64,000 nt of DNA from the NCBI GenBank assembly GCA_000719025.1, contig JODP01000006.1, positions 868,001-932,000 on the forward strand, given 5' to 3'. The notes under the pieces were generated by a model. It ran no database searches. It was not told where the DNA came from and was given only the letters and a program-made list of their open reading frames with translations. Both the position numbers and the translations under genes were made by a program. Source of the stretch: Kineosporia aurantiaca JCM 3230. GTDB lineage: Bacteria; Actinomycetota; Actinomycetes; Actinomycetales; Kineosporiaceae. The first letter of the stretch is position 1. Every line of letters starts with the position of its first letter. This document shows, in pieces, positions 18,200 to 27,490 of the stretch.

Positions 18200-18877
18200 A
18201 TGACCGACGAACTCACCCTGGCCCTGGACACGGCGTCCGCCTCGGTCTCGGTCGCCCTGCACGACGGCGTCCGGGTGGTGGCCGAGCGCACCGGTGACCG
18301 CCCCGGCAAGCACGCCGAGCAGCTCGCCCCGCTGATCGAGGAAGTGCTGTCCGAGGCCGGTTACCGGCGCGAGGACCTGACCCGGATCGTGGCCGGGGTA
18401 GGGCCCGGGCCGTTCACCGGCCTGCGGGTCGGCCTGGTCACCGCCGGAGTGCTCGGCTACGCGCTGAAGGTCGAGGTGATCGGCGTCTGCAGCCTGGACG
18501 CGGTGGCCTTCGGGGCGGTGCAGGCCGGCGCAGAGGAGAGTTTCGTCGCAGCAATGGACGCGCGTCGGCGAGAGGTCTACTGGGCTCGCTACGGGGTCAC
18601 GAAGATCGGCGGTGTGCCGGTTCCGGTGCGCTTGGAGCTGCCCGAGGTGAGCCTTCCGGGAGAGCTTCCTCTGGAGGGCCTGCGGGTGGCCGGCCGCGGG
18701 GCCGAGCTCTACACCGACGTACTGGGGCAGCCGCTGGAAGGCCCGCTCGACCCGCCCGCCGGAGCGCTGGCCACCCTGGCCCACTTGGACGCGAGTTTCG
18801 TGCTCCCGGCCGAGCCCCTGTACCTGCGACGTCCCGACGCCGAGGCCAACATCAGCCGGAAACGCGTCCTGAAGTGA
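18200..18877 (+). CDS. tsaB: tRNA t6A37 threonylcarbamoyltransferase complex scaffold TsaB
   Basis: A 225-residue member of the ASKHA fold. It has LALDTASASVSVALHD at the N-terminus, the conserved VAGVGPGPFTGLRVGLVTA and the variable C-terminal domain of TsaB. ATG at 18200 follows AAAGAGAGAA and fits family N-termini, so the open frame upstream to 18164 is ignored. TsaB bridges TsaD and TsaE. The next gene overlaps by 4 bases. Confidence 0.95.
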   Translation: MTDELTLALDTASASVSVALHDGVRVVAERTGDRPGKHAEQLAPLIEEVLSEAGYRREDLTRIVAGVGPGPFTGLRVGLVTAGVLGYALKVEVIGVCSLDAVAFGAVQAGAEESFVAAMDARRREVYWARYGVTKIGGVPVPVRLELPEVSLPGELPLEGLRVAGRGAELYTDVLGQPLEGPLDPPAGALATLAHLDASFVLPAEPLYLRRPDAEANISRKRVLK

Positions 18878-19335
18878 AGCTCCGCCCGATGCGCTGGTGG
18901 GACATCGAGGCGTTGATGCCGCTGGAGCAGGAACTGTTCGGCGCCACGGCGTGGACCGCGGAGATGTTCTGGTCGGAGTTGGCTCATCCCGAGACCCGTT
19001 GGTACGTGGTCGCGGAAGATGGCTCGCAGGCCCTGGGATACGCCGGCCTGCTGGCCCCCGGACTGGAGGCGGACGTGCAGACCGTGGCCGTGGCACCGTC
19101 GGCGCAGGGGCAGGGGGTAGGACGAATGTTGCTGGACGCGCTGGTCGATCAGGCCATGGAACGCGAGGCCACCTCGCTGCTGCTCGAGGTGCGGGCGGAC
19201 AACCAACGGGCCGTCGACCTCTACACCCGGCGCGGTTTCGAGCGGATCGCGATCCGGCAGCGGTACTACCAGCCGGGCGACATCGACGCCTGGATCATGC
19301 GGCTTCGGCCCCTGAGCGGAAAGAGCACCTCGTGA
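18874..19335 (+). CDS. rimI: Ribosomal protein S18-alanine N-acetyltransferase / GNAT acetyltransferase RimI
   Basis: A 153-residue GNAT enzyme. The acetyl-CoA loop is VAPSAQGQGVGRMLL (the QxxGxG pattern) and the C-terminal half has LEVRADNQRAVDLYTRRGFERIAIRQRYY, typical of RimI. It sits between tsaB and tsaD with GTGA overlaps on both sides, the usual actinobacterial arrangement. Whether it acetylates S18 or a broader set of N-termini is not shown here. Confidence 0.93.
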   Translation: MKLRPMRWWDIEALMPLEQELFGATAWTAEMFWSELAHPETRWYVVAEDGSQALGYAGLLAPGLEADVQTVAVAPSAQGQGVGRMLLDALVDQAMEREATSLLLEVRADNQRAVDLYTRRGFERIAIRQRYYQPGDIDAWIMRLRPLSGKSTS

Positions 19336-20378
19336 GCGACGAACCGCTGGTCCTCGGTCTGGAGACGTCCTGCGACGAGACCGGCGTCGGCATCGTCCGC
19401 GGTGGCACGCTGCTGGCCGACGCGGTCGCCTCGTCCGTCGAGCAGCACGCCCGGTTCGGCGGGGTGGTGCCCGAGGTGGCCAGCCGGGCCCACCTCGAGG
19501 CGATGATCCCGACCCTGCGCCGGGCCTGCGCCGACGCCGGAGTGACGCTGAACGACCTGGACGCCATCGCGGTCACCTCCGGGCCGGGCCTTTCCGGCGC
19601 ACTGATGGTGGGCGTCGCCGCGGCCAAAGCCCTGGCGCTGGCCCTGGGTAAGCCGCTGTACGGGGTGAACCACCTGGCCGCGCACGTGGCCGTGGACATC
19701 CTGGAACACGGTCCGCTGCCCGAGCCGGCGATCGCCATGCTGGTCTCCGGCGGCCATTCTTCGCTGCTCTTCGTGCCGGACGTAAGTTACGACGTGCAGC
19801 CGCTCGGCCGCACTATCGACGACGCGGCGGGCGAGGCCTTCGACAAGATCGCCCGGCTGCTCGGCCTGGGCTTCCCCGGCGGCCCGCTGATCGACAAGGC
19901 CGCCCGCGAGGGCGATCCGGGCGCGATGCGCTTCCCGCGGGGCCTGACCGGATCGCACGACATGCGCGACCACCGGTATGACTTCTCGTTCTCCGGCCTG
20001 AAGACGGCCGTGGCCCGGTGGGTGGAGCAGCGCGAGGCGAACGGGGAAAGCGTTCCGGTCAACGACGTCTCGGCCTCGTTTCAGGAGGCGGTGGTCGACG
20101 TGCTGACCCGCAAGGCGGTGCTGGCCTGCAAGGAGAACGGGGTCGGGCACCTGCTGATCGGCGGGGGAGTGGCGGCCAACTCGCGGCTGCGGGTGATGGC
20201 CGAGGAGCGCTGCGCGGCCGAGGGAATCGTGCTGCGGGTACCCCGGCCCAAGCTGTGCACCGACAACGGCGCGATGGTGGCTGCTCTGGGGGCGCGGATG
20301 GTCCAGACCGGCCGCACTCCCTCGGACCTGACCCTGCCCGCCGACAGCTCCATGCCCGTCACCCTCGTCCAGGCCTAA
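19332..20378 (+). CDS. tsaD: tRNA N6-adenosine threonylcarbamoyltransferase TsaD
   Basis: A 348-residue catalytic subunit of the t6A complex. Its metal-binding histidines are His114 and His118 in NHLAAH. Further conserved segments are LGLETSCDETGVG, GPGLSGALMVG, VSGGHSS, KTAV and CTDNGAMVA with the last metal Asp. The frame is open far upstream, but GTG at 19332 overlaps the rimI stop and gives a standard start. It is the last gene of the glmS-to-tsaD run and ends at a palindromic repeat cluster. Confidence 0.96.
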   Translation: MSDEPLVLGLETSCDETGVGIVRGGTLLADAVASSVEQHARFGGVVPEVASRAHLEAMIPTLRRACADAGVTLNDLDAIAVTSGPGLSGALMVGVAAAKALALALGKPLYGVNHLAAHVAVDILEHGPLPEPAIAMLVSGGHSSLLFVPDVSYDVQPLGRTIDDAAGEAFDKIARLLGLGFPGGPLIDKAAREGDPGAMRFPRGLTGSHDMRDHRYDFSFSGLKTAVARWVEQREANGESVPVNDVSASFQEAVVDVLTRKAVLACKENGVGHLLIGGGVAANSRLRVMAEERCAAEGIVLRVPRPKLCTDNGAMVAALGARMVQTGRTPSDLTLPADSSMPVTLVQA

Positions 20379-20389
20379 CCCCAAACCCC

Positions 20390-20505
20390 CTTCGTGATCA
20401 TGCACAAACGCCCTCGTGATCATGCAGAAGCGCCCGGTGATCATGCAGAAACGCCCCGGGGCGGAACTGCATGATCACGGGGGCGGAACTGCATGATCAC
20501 GAAGG
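20390..20505. repeat. TGATCATGC palindromic repeat cluster at a convergent junction
   Basis: Three forward copies (starting near 20391, 20414 and 20436) and two inverted copies (near 20460 and 20481) of a roughly 22-bp unit. The core is GTGATCATGCA followed by G(A)AA(C/G)CGCCC. The outermost copies can pair into a long hairpin (CTTCGTGATCATGC with GCATGATCACGAAG), extended by flanking CCCCAAA/TTTGGGG. It lies between the convergent tsaD and THUMP-like genes and may act as a bidirectional terminator. A related copy is at 54408-54480. Confidence 0.85.
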
Positions 20506-20553
20506 ATTTGGGGGGACCGGGGGACCGAAAGGCGTCGGTGCCCCCGAGCGTCC

Positions 20554-21750
20554 CTAATTCTGCTTGTAAGGCCGCACCACGATGACCGACTGCCGCCCTG
20601 CCACCCGGGTCAGCACGATCGTCGTCTCGTTCGGCCCGGCCAGCCGCAACTGCTTGCGCAACTGCTCGGGTTCGACCGCGGTGCCCCGCTTCTTGATCGT
20701 GATCCGGCCCACCCCGCGGTCGCGCAGGTAGGTGCGCAGCGCCTTGAGCTGGAAGCCGAACACGTCCTCGACCGCGTAGACCCGGGCCAGCGGGGTGTGC
20801 TCGATCCGGTCGGCGGTGATGTAGGCGATCGTCGGGTCGATCAGCCGCCCGCCGATCTGGTTGGCCACCGCGGCGACCAGCCCGGCCCGGATCACCGCAC
20901 CGTCCGGCTCGTAGAGGAACCCGCCGACCCTGCCCACCTCGGCCGGCACCCGGTCGGCCATCGAGCTGTCGTTGATCTCGGCGCCGCCCCCGCCGGAGTC
21001 CAGCACCAGGGCACTGCGCCGGACCCCTTCCCGGGCCACCGTGCCGAACCACAGCCCGCACTCCACCACGTCCCCGTCGACCGAGACCCACTGCGCCTCG
21101 GTGTCCTCCGGAACCAGGTGATGGGGGACGCCGGGGGCGGTCTTCATGCCCACGGCGGGAAGCCGGCCGGCCAGTTCGCGGACGAAGGACAGCGGCGGGT
21201 TGCCGGTGCGCGGGTCGAGCAGCCGGCGGCCCGAGGCCTCGCGCCGGGCCGGGTCCAGGAAGGCGCCGTCCAGATCGTCCACCCGGGTGGTCATCGCGTC
21301 CTCGTGCCGGACCACGGCCTCCGGCCAGTGCCGCAGGTTGACCGTCGCGATGGCCGCGGTGACCTCGTCCTTCTCCACCGCCACGACCTCCCGGTCGAGG
21401 GTGGCCAGGGCCATCGAGTCGGCCCCGATGCCGCAGCCCAGGTCGCCCACCCGGCGCACCCCGGCGGCGGCGAAGCGCTGCGCGTGCCGGGCCGCGACCG
21501 GCAGCCGGGTGGCCTGCTCGAGCCCGGTCGGGGTGAACAGCATGCCCTCGGCGAACGGGCCGAACTTGGCGTGCGCGGCGGCCCGTAGCCGGGACTGGGT
21601 GAGCGCGGCGGCGACCATCTCGGCCGGATGGCCGTCGCGCCGCAGCTGCTCGCCGAGCGTGATCGTGGTGGACTCGTCGTAGGCCGGGAGGGACTCCAGC
21701 AGAGCCCATCCGTCCTGGGTCAGCAGCGTTGCAAGTCCGGTGAGGTCCAC
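20554..21750 (-). CDS. Class I SAM-dependent methyltransferase with THUMP-like domain
   Basis: A 398-residue protein with SAM motif I VGDLGCGIGADSMALA, an acidic VVAVEKDEVTA motif II, then DGAFLDPARR as a motif-IV-like segment. The C-terminal part (FGFQLKALRTYLRDRGVGRITIKKRG) corresponds to the THUMP-like domain found in a conserved actinobacterial family. RNA methylation is likely but the target is unknown. The frame is open to 21963, but GTG at 21750 leads into VDLTGLATLLTQDGWALL, a usual family start, and avoids running over the groES regulatory region. Confidence 0.8.
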   Translation of the reverse strand: MDLTGLATLLTQDGWALLESLPAYDESTTITLGEQLRRDGHPAEMVAAALTQSRLRAAAHAKFGPFAEGMLFTPTGLEQATRLPVAARHAQRFAAAGVRRVGDLGCGIGADSMALATLDREVVAVEKDEVTAAIATVNLRHWPEAVVRHEDAMTTRVDDLDGAFLDPARREASGRRLLDPRTGNPPLSFVRELAGRLPAVGMKTAPGVPHHLVPEDTEAQWVSVDGDVVECGLWFGTVAREGVRRSALVLDSGGGGAEINDSSMADRVPAEVGRVGGFLYEPDGAVIRAGLVAAVANQIGGRLIDPTIAYITADRIEHTPLARVYAVEDVFGFQLKALRTYLRDRGVGRITIKKRGTAVEPEQLRKQLRLAGPNETTIVLTRVAGRQSVIVVRPYKQN

Positions 21751-21809
21751 CCGGGTATTTTCCCACGCGTCGTGAGGTGTTCCGCCCAGCGCCGGACGGG
21801 TGGACACCT

Positions 21810-21836
21810 TTGGCACTCGCCTTGACCGAGTGCTAA
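21810..21836. promoter_or_regulatory. CIRCE element (HrcA operator) upstream of groES
   Basis: TTGGCACTC, nine bases, GAGTGCTAA. This differs from the consensus TTAGCACTC-N9-GAGTGCTAA at one base. It overlaps the groES promoter -35 region, where HrcA binding would block RNA polymerase until heat shock. Confidence 0.95.
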
Positions 21837-21850
21837 CGGGCGTTCTAGAT
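21822..21850 (+). promoter_or_regulatory. Vegetative promoter of groES-groEL
   Basis: TTGACC (21822-21827), a 17-base spacer and CTAGAT (21845-21850). The -35 hexamer lies inside the CIRCE spacer and the right CIRCE arm falls in the promoter spacer, so operator and promoter are interleaved. Confidence 0.75.
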
Positions 21851-21856
21851 TCGAGC

Positions 21857-21883
21857 CTGGCACTCTCCTCGTGAGATTGCCAG
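21857..21883. promoter_or_regulatory. Second, imperfect CIRCE-like element
   Basis: CTGGCACTC, nine bases, GATTGCCAG. The left arm matches the consensus at 7 of 9 positions and the right arm at 6 of 9, with the correct N9 spacing. It lies 47 bp (centre to centre) downstream of the first element, just past the expected transcription start. Confidence 0.6.
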
Positions 21884-21996
21884 TACCACCCAATCTCAGC
21901 TGGGCCCCGATCGGCACCCGCGACGACGGTCGATGTCCCGCTGGGACCACAGTCCTTGCACATTCATCGACGTTCCGAGAAGGGGAGGTCCGCACA

Positions 21997-22296
21997 GTGT
22001 CGGTCTCCATCAAGCCGCTCGAGGACCGTATTGTCGTCAAGCCGCTGGACGCGGAGCAGACGACGGCCTCGGGTCTCGTCATTCCGGACACCGCCAAGGA
22101 GAAGCCCCAGGAGGGCGAGGTCCTGGCCGTTGGTCCGGGCCGCTTCGACGACGAGGGCGAGAAGCGGATTCCGCTCGACGTCAAGGTCGGCGACACGGTG
22201 CTGTACAGCAAGTACGGCGGCACCGAGGTCAAGTACTCGGGCGAGGAGTTCCTCATCCTCTCCGCCCGTGACGTGCTCGCGATCATCGAGAAGTGA
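21997..22296 (+). CDS. groES: Co-chaperonin GroES (Cpn10)
   Basis: A 99-residue co-chaperonin. The N-terminal SIKPLEDRIVVKPLDAE, the mobile loop TTASGLVIPDTAKEKPQEGEV and the C-terminal YGGTEVKYSGEEFLIL are all standard. GTG at 21997 is chosen because GGGGAGG precedes it by 8 bases and the product then matches the family length. The in-frame extension to 21871 would run into the promoter. It is first in the operon with groEL and under HrcA/CIRCE control. Confidence 0.98.
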   Translation: MSVSIKPLEDRIVVKPLDAEQTTASGLVIPDTAKEKPQEGEVLAVGPGRFDDEGEKRIPLDVKVGDTVLYSKYGGTEVKYSGEEFLILSARDVLAIIEK

Positions 22297-22326
22297 TCTG
22301 ACGGGCTCGCGCCCCTCGTGATCCAT

Positions 22327-22370
22327 CGCATCCGCCCCGGTCACCCCTCACGGGGGCCGGGGCGTATGCG
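22327..22370 (+). other. Intercistronic hairpin between groES and groEL
   Basis: CGCATCCGCCCCGG pairs with CCGGGGCGTATGCG around a 16-base loop. It could be a partial terminator or an mRNA processing/stability element that sets the GroES:GroEL ratio. No second promoter or CIRCE was found before groEL. Confidence 0.6.
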
Positions 22371-22422
22371 GTTAGAACCCAATGAGCACCGATCTGTAGA
22401 CGATCCAAGGGACTGACTACGC

Positions 22423-24042
<1,620 letters not shown>

Positions 24043-24059
24043 TCGTCGGTTCACCCGTA

Positions 24060-24095
24060 GAGGCCTGGTTCCCGGTTCGCCGGGGGCCGGGCCTC
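24060..24095 (+). terminator. Terminator after groEL
   Basis: GAGGCCTGGTTCCC pairs, with G-U pairs, with GGGGGCCGGGCCTC across a short loop 18 bases after the groEL stop. It also lies just beyond the stop of the convergent whiD gene. Confidence 0.65.
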
Positions 24096-24113
24096 TCGGC
24101 CGTCAGAGCTGCT

Positions 24114-24419
24114 TCAGCTGGCCGCGCTGGAGAGCGTCTCGTCCCGGCCGGTGAGGTACATGCCCTCGCGCTCGTCCTCGGTCAGCCCGCCCCAGACCCC
24201 GTACGGCTCGCGGACCTGGAGGGCGTGCTCGCGGCACATCTCGAGCACCGGGCAACGGGCGCAGACCGATTTCGCGGCCACGTCGCGCTGCCGGCGGGCC
24301 GGTCCGCGTTCCCCCTCGGGGTGGAAGAAGACCCGTGGGTCCGCGGTGCGGCAGGCCCCGTCGAGCTGCCATTCCCACAGGTCGGCAACGGGCCCGGGGA
24401 GACGAGAGATCTCAGCCAT
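24114..24419 (-). CDS. whiD: WhiB-family [4Fe-4S] transcription factor, WhiD/WhiB3 type
   Basis: A 101-residue WhiB-like protein. The four cluster cysteines are Cys23, Cys53, Cys56 and Cys62, followed by the GVWGG turn (74-78) and a short basic/acidic tail. The N-terminal SRLPGPVADLWEWQLDGAC and the FFHPEGERGPAR segment match Streptomyces WhiD and M. tuberculosis WhiB3 much better than other WhiB classes. ATG at 24419 gives MAEISRLPGP as in WhiD (ATG 24422 is possible). Both relatives are redox-responsive partners of the principal sigma factor, WhiD acting late in sporulation. The groEL-whiD-bldM neighbourhood also matches Streptomyces. Confidence 0.9.
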   Translation of the reverse strand: MAEISRLPGPVADLWEWQLDGACRTADPRVFFHPEGERGPARRQRDVAAKSVCARCPVLEMCREHALQVREPYGVWGGLTEDEREGMYLTGRDETLSSAAS

Positions 24420-24698
24420 CATGGACACACCATTCCGATCGAAGAGCCTGGCCTCAGCCTTGAGGCCGATTGCTGGGAGGTGCCGGTGGATCGCCTCGGG
24501 ATTGCCGGCAGGAGATGCATCGGCCGACTCGGGGCGCGCTTGAAGCGCGAGTGAACTACCTTTGAAGCGTTTCCAGCACCCCGGGCACCGATTCGGTAGT
24601 TGTTCAAGGAACATCGCTTCAGGACTTGTTCGACTCGGGCGGCGCGAGGGGACGAAGTGGGTTAGTGTCTGTTTCTCTAGTGCCAGGGGGCGGGTGAA

Positions 24699-26084
24699 GT
24701 GTCAGAAACGTCTCGGCAGGCCGAGGCCGGAGCTGAAGAGCCCGTCGAAGGTCGTATCGAGGTGACGGAGGCGAGTTCGACGCCCCCCTCACCCACGCTC
24801 ACGGTCGCCGCAGTCGCCCGCCGCCTCGGAGTGGCCCCGCCGACCTTGCGCACCTGGGACCGCCGGTACGGCCTCGGCCCCTCCGCCCACACCGCCGGCG
24901 CCCACCGCCGCTACTCCCCGGCCGACGTGGCCCGGCTGATGGTCATGCGCCGCCTCACGCTGGAGGGGGTAGCCCCGAGCGACGCCGCGAAGATCGCGCT
25001 CGCCACCGCTCTCACTCCCGAAGGCCGGCCGATCCAGCCGGAGGACGACCACACCCCGGTCGAGGGCTACGACGTCTCCGCGATCGGCCCGTCCACCGTC
25101 TTCGACGGCGGCCGGCGCACCGAACCGGCCGGCGACGGCATCGCCCTGGGCGAGGATCGCTATCCCCCCGGCTCCTTCCTCGACGAGGTCGACCTCGACC
25201 GGGACCTGCGCGAGCGCGGTCTCGGCCGGCCTAAGGAGACAGGTCTGGACGACCTGGACCGTCTGGAAGACGTGGTGCTGAACCACGAGGAGCCGGGCGG
25301 CAACCGGTTCGCCCGGGCCGCCGAGGATCTGGTGGAGCCCGAGTTCGAGCTCGATCTCGAGGGCTTCGAGTCGCCCGACCCGAACGGTGAGGACGACTGG
25401 CCGGGCGTGCTGCGCTCGGTGGAGACCGGCCGTGGCGGCCCGTCCGGCGGTGGCCGGATCGTGGCGCTGCCCGACGGCACCCCGCAGAGCCGGGGCCTGG
25501 CCCGGGCCGCGATGGCGCTGGACACCTACGAGACCAGCCGGATCCTCACGGACAGCATCCGCCGTCAGGGCGTGGTGCCGACCTGGAACTCGATGATCAT
25601 GCCGGTGCTGCGGGCCCTGGGTGAGCGGGTCCGGGTCTCCGGTGAGGGCATCGACGTGGAGCACGCCTTCTCCGAGGTGATCCTCGGTGTGCTGCGCAAC
25701 ATCGCGATGAACGTCCGGATCACCCGGAACTCCCCGATGGTGCTGCTGGCCTGCGCCGACTCCGACTATCACTCGCTGCCCCTGCACGCCCTGGGGGCGG
25801 CCCTGGCCGAGCACGAGGTGCCGACCCGGATGCTCGGGACCGGCCTTCCGCCGCACGCCCTGGCCTCCTCGGTGCGCCGCACCGGCCCCTCGGTGATCGT
25901 GTTGTTCGCCCGGATGCCCGGGGCCGACGCGGGCGACGCCCAGGTCCTGCGCCGGCAGCGACCCGCGCCCACGGTGGTGCTGGCCGGGCCCGGCTGGCGG
26001 CCCGACACCATCCCGGCCAGCGCCCGCACCGCCGGATCGCTGGTCGAGGCGATCGACGAGGTCCTGCGCGGCCTGCAGACCTGA
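24699..26084 (+). CDS. MerR-family regulator with C-terminal B12-binding-like domain
   Basis: A 461-residue protein. The MerR winged helix lies at about 28-95 (LTVAAVARRLGVAPPTLRTWDRRYG, then HRRYSPADVARL). A long acidic linker (about 100-255) separates it from a C-terminal region of about 190 residues with a helical bundle and a Rossmann-like part. That part (VLLACADSDYHSLPLHALGAALAEHEV and TVVLAGPG) resembles the cobalamin-binding fold of CarH/LitR-type regulators. A DxH is present but the canonical DxHxxG is not intact, so B12 binding is doubtful. The GTG start has AGGGGG 8 bases upstream. It sits between whiD and bldM. Confidence 0.75.
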   Translation: MSETSRQAEAGAEEPVEGRIEVTEASSTPPSPTLTVAAVARRLGVAPPTLRTWDRRYGLGPSAHTAGAHRRYSPADVARLMVMRRLTLEGVAPSDAAKIALATALTPEGRPIQPEDDHTPVEGYDVSAIGPSTVFDGGRRTEPAGDGIALGEDRYPPGSFLDEVDLDRDLRERGLGRPKETGLDDLDRLEDVVLNHEEPGGNRFARAAEDLVEPEFELDLEGFESPDPNGEDDWPGVLRSVETGRGGPSGGGRIVALPDGTPQSRGLARAAMALDTYETSRILTDSIRRQGVVPTWNSMIMPVLRALGERVRVSGEGIDVEHAFSEVILGVLRNIAMNVRITRNSPMVLLACADSDYHSLPLHALGAALAEHEVPTRMLGTGLPPHALASSVRRTGPSVIVLFARMPGADAGDAQVLRRQRPAPTVVLAGPGWRPDTIPASARTAGSLVEAIDEVLRGLQT

Positions 26085-26166
26085 AATCACTGCCCCGGTA
26101 GTGCACACGGCCGGGGCCGCCCCGGTCCGACCGGGGCTGCGGGCTCAAGTCCCCGGCCGCGATACC

Positions 26167-26216
26167 GAAACCTTGGACCAGGGACATCTCCCACGGATGG
26201 GGGATGCCAAGGTTTC
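26167..26216 (+). promoter_or_regulatory. Inverted-repeat hairpin in the bldM leader
   Basis: GAAACCTTGG (26167-26176) pairs with CCAAGGTTTC (26207-26216), and inside it CATCTCCC (26185-26192) pairs with GGGGGATG (26199-26206). The 3' arm ends just before the GTGAGG ribosome-binding region of bldM, whose start is 26230. It could be an operator for a dimeric regulator or an RNA hairpin affecting bldM translation. Confidence 0.6.
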
Positions 26217-26229
26217 GTGAGGTGTATAC

Positions 26230-26844
26230 GTGGCGACGGTTCTGGTGTGCGACGACTCTGCCCTGGTCAGGGAGACCTTGCACAGGGCACTGTCCTCAGT
26301 TCCCGGCATCACCCGCGTCGTCGACGCATCCTCGGGTGAAGAGGCGCTGGCGCGGTGGCCGGTGGAGCGACCCTCGCTGGTGCTGATGGACGTCCGGATG
26401 CCCGGGATCGGCGGGGTGGAGGCAGCCCGGAGGTTGCTCTCCCGCCATCCTGAGGCGATCGTGGTGATGGTGACCATGGCGGAGGACGCCGACGGCGTGG
26501 CCCGGTCGGTGGCCGGCGGCGCTCGCGGCTACCTGGTCAAGGACGCGTCCCGGGAGGAGGTGGCGGCAACCGTGGTCTACGCATTGAGCGACGGCCTGGC
26601 CCGGCGCACCGTCCCGGCCCCCCGTAGCAACGACGCGAACGTGTCGGCGCCGCCTCTCACCGAGCGTGAGATGCAGGTGCTCACCGGAATGAGCCGAGGT
26701 AGGAGCAACGCCGAGATCGGCAAGGAGCTCTACCTGTCCGAGGACACGGTGAAGACTCACGCGCGCAGGCTCTTTCGGAAGATGGGAGCCGCCGACCGGG
26801 CCCAGGCAGTTGCCGTCGGGTTCCGCTGGGGCCTGATACGGTGA
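26230..26844 (+). CDS. bldM: Orphan NarL/FixJ response regulator BldM
   Basis: A 204-residue response regulator. The receiver domain has the acidic pair Asp8-Asp9, phospho-acceptor position Asp54 (LMDVRMPG), Thr82 and Lys104 (YLVKDAS). The LuxR-type HTH occupies about 143-204 (LTEREMQVL, GRSNAEIGKELYLSEDTVKTH, FRWGLIR). The HTH and N-terminal VLVCDDS segment match Streptomyces BldM closely, and the flanking whiD and sigma gene repeat the Streptomyces order. No histidine kinase gene is adjacent. BldM controls aerial growth and, with WhiI, late sporulation genes in Streptomyces. The role here is inferred by homology. The GTG start has GAGG 7 bases upstream. Confidence 0.9.
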   Translation: MATVLVCDDSALVRETLHRALSSVPGITRVVDASSGEEALARWPVERPSLVLMDVRMPGIGGVEAARRLLSRHPEAIVVMVTMAEDADGVARSVAGGARGYLVKDASREEVAATVVYALSDGLARRTVPAPRSNDANVSAPPLTEREMQVLTGMSRGRSNAEIGKELYLSEDTVKTHARRLFRKMGAADRAQAVAVGFRWGLIR

Positions 26845-26848
26845 AGTA

Positions 26849-27490
26849 ATGGCCGTCCGGGGCGGCAAGTCCAATGCCGTAGGTGTAACGCCGAGGCCTT
26901 CTGCCGCGATGTCTCAACTGGACGACACAGAAGACTTCCAAGAGCTGTCGTCCCGCGCCGTCCAGGGTGACGACGCGGCCACTGAACGATTGCTCAAACT
27001 CGTCCATCGCATGGTCCGGCGTTACTGCCGGGCCAGGCTCTCCCGCATGCCTGGGGGAGAGCACACGGCGGACGATGTTGCGCAGGAGGTTTGCATCGCT
27101 GTGCTCTCGGCACTGGGTCGTTATCGGGACGAAGGGCGCCCCTTCGAGGCGTTCGTCTACCGCATTGCGGCCAACAAGGTGGCTGACGCGCAGCGTGCCT
27201 TCTACCGGGCCGCAGTGCCGGTCGCCGAGGTCCCGGAGACCCCGGAGACCGCACCGGGGCCGGAGGAGCTGGCCGAGCGGGCCGGAGACGCCCAGCAGGT
27301 GCGCGAACTCCTGAGCCGCCTCCCCGACCAGCTGCGCGAGCTGCTGGTGCTGCGGGTCGCGGTCGGGATGTCGGCCGAGGAGACCGGCCGGGCCCTGAAC
27401 ATGACCGCGGGAGCGGTCCGGGTGGCCCAGCACCGGGCGATGCAACGCCTGCGGAGCATGATCGATGTTCCTGCGACGGAGACGGCATGA
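26849..27490 (+). CDS. shbA: ECF sigma factor of the ShbA/SigD group
   Basis: A 213-residue sigma factor. Region 2 is around 35-105 (AVQGDDAATERLLKLVHRMVRRYCRARLSR, DDVAQEVCIAVLSALGRYRDEGRPFEAFVYRIAANKVAD). Region 4 is near 150-200 (LPDQLRELLVLRVAVGMSAEETG, then GAVRVAQHRAMQRLR). Sequence and position after bldM match Streptomyces ShbA, which drives transcription of the principal sigma gene hrdB, and M. tuberculosis SigD, which lies in the same neighbourhood. It starts 5 bases after bldM and overlaps the downstream anti-sigma gene by 4 bases. Confidence 0.88.
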   Translation: MAVRGGKSNAVGVTPRPSAAMSQLDDTEDFQELSSRAVQGDDAATERLLKLVHRMVRRYCRARLSRMPGGEHTADDVAQEVCIAVLSALGRYRDEGRPFEAFVYRIAANKVADAQRAFYRAAVPVAEVPETPETAPGPEELAERAGDAQQVRELLSRLPDQLRELLVLRVAVGMSAEETGRALNMTAGAVRVAQHRAMQRLRSMIDVPATETA

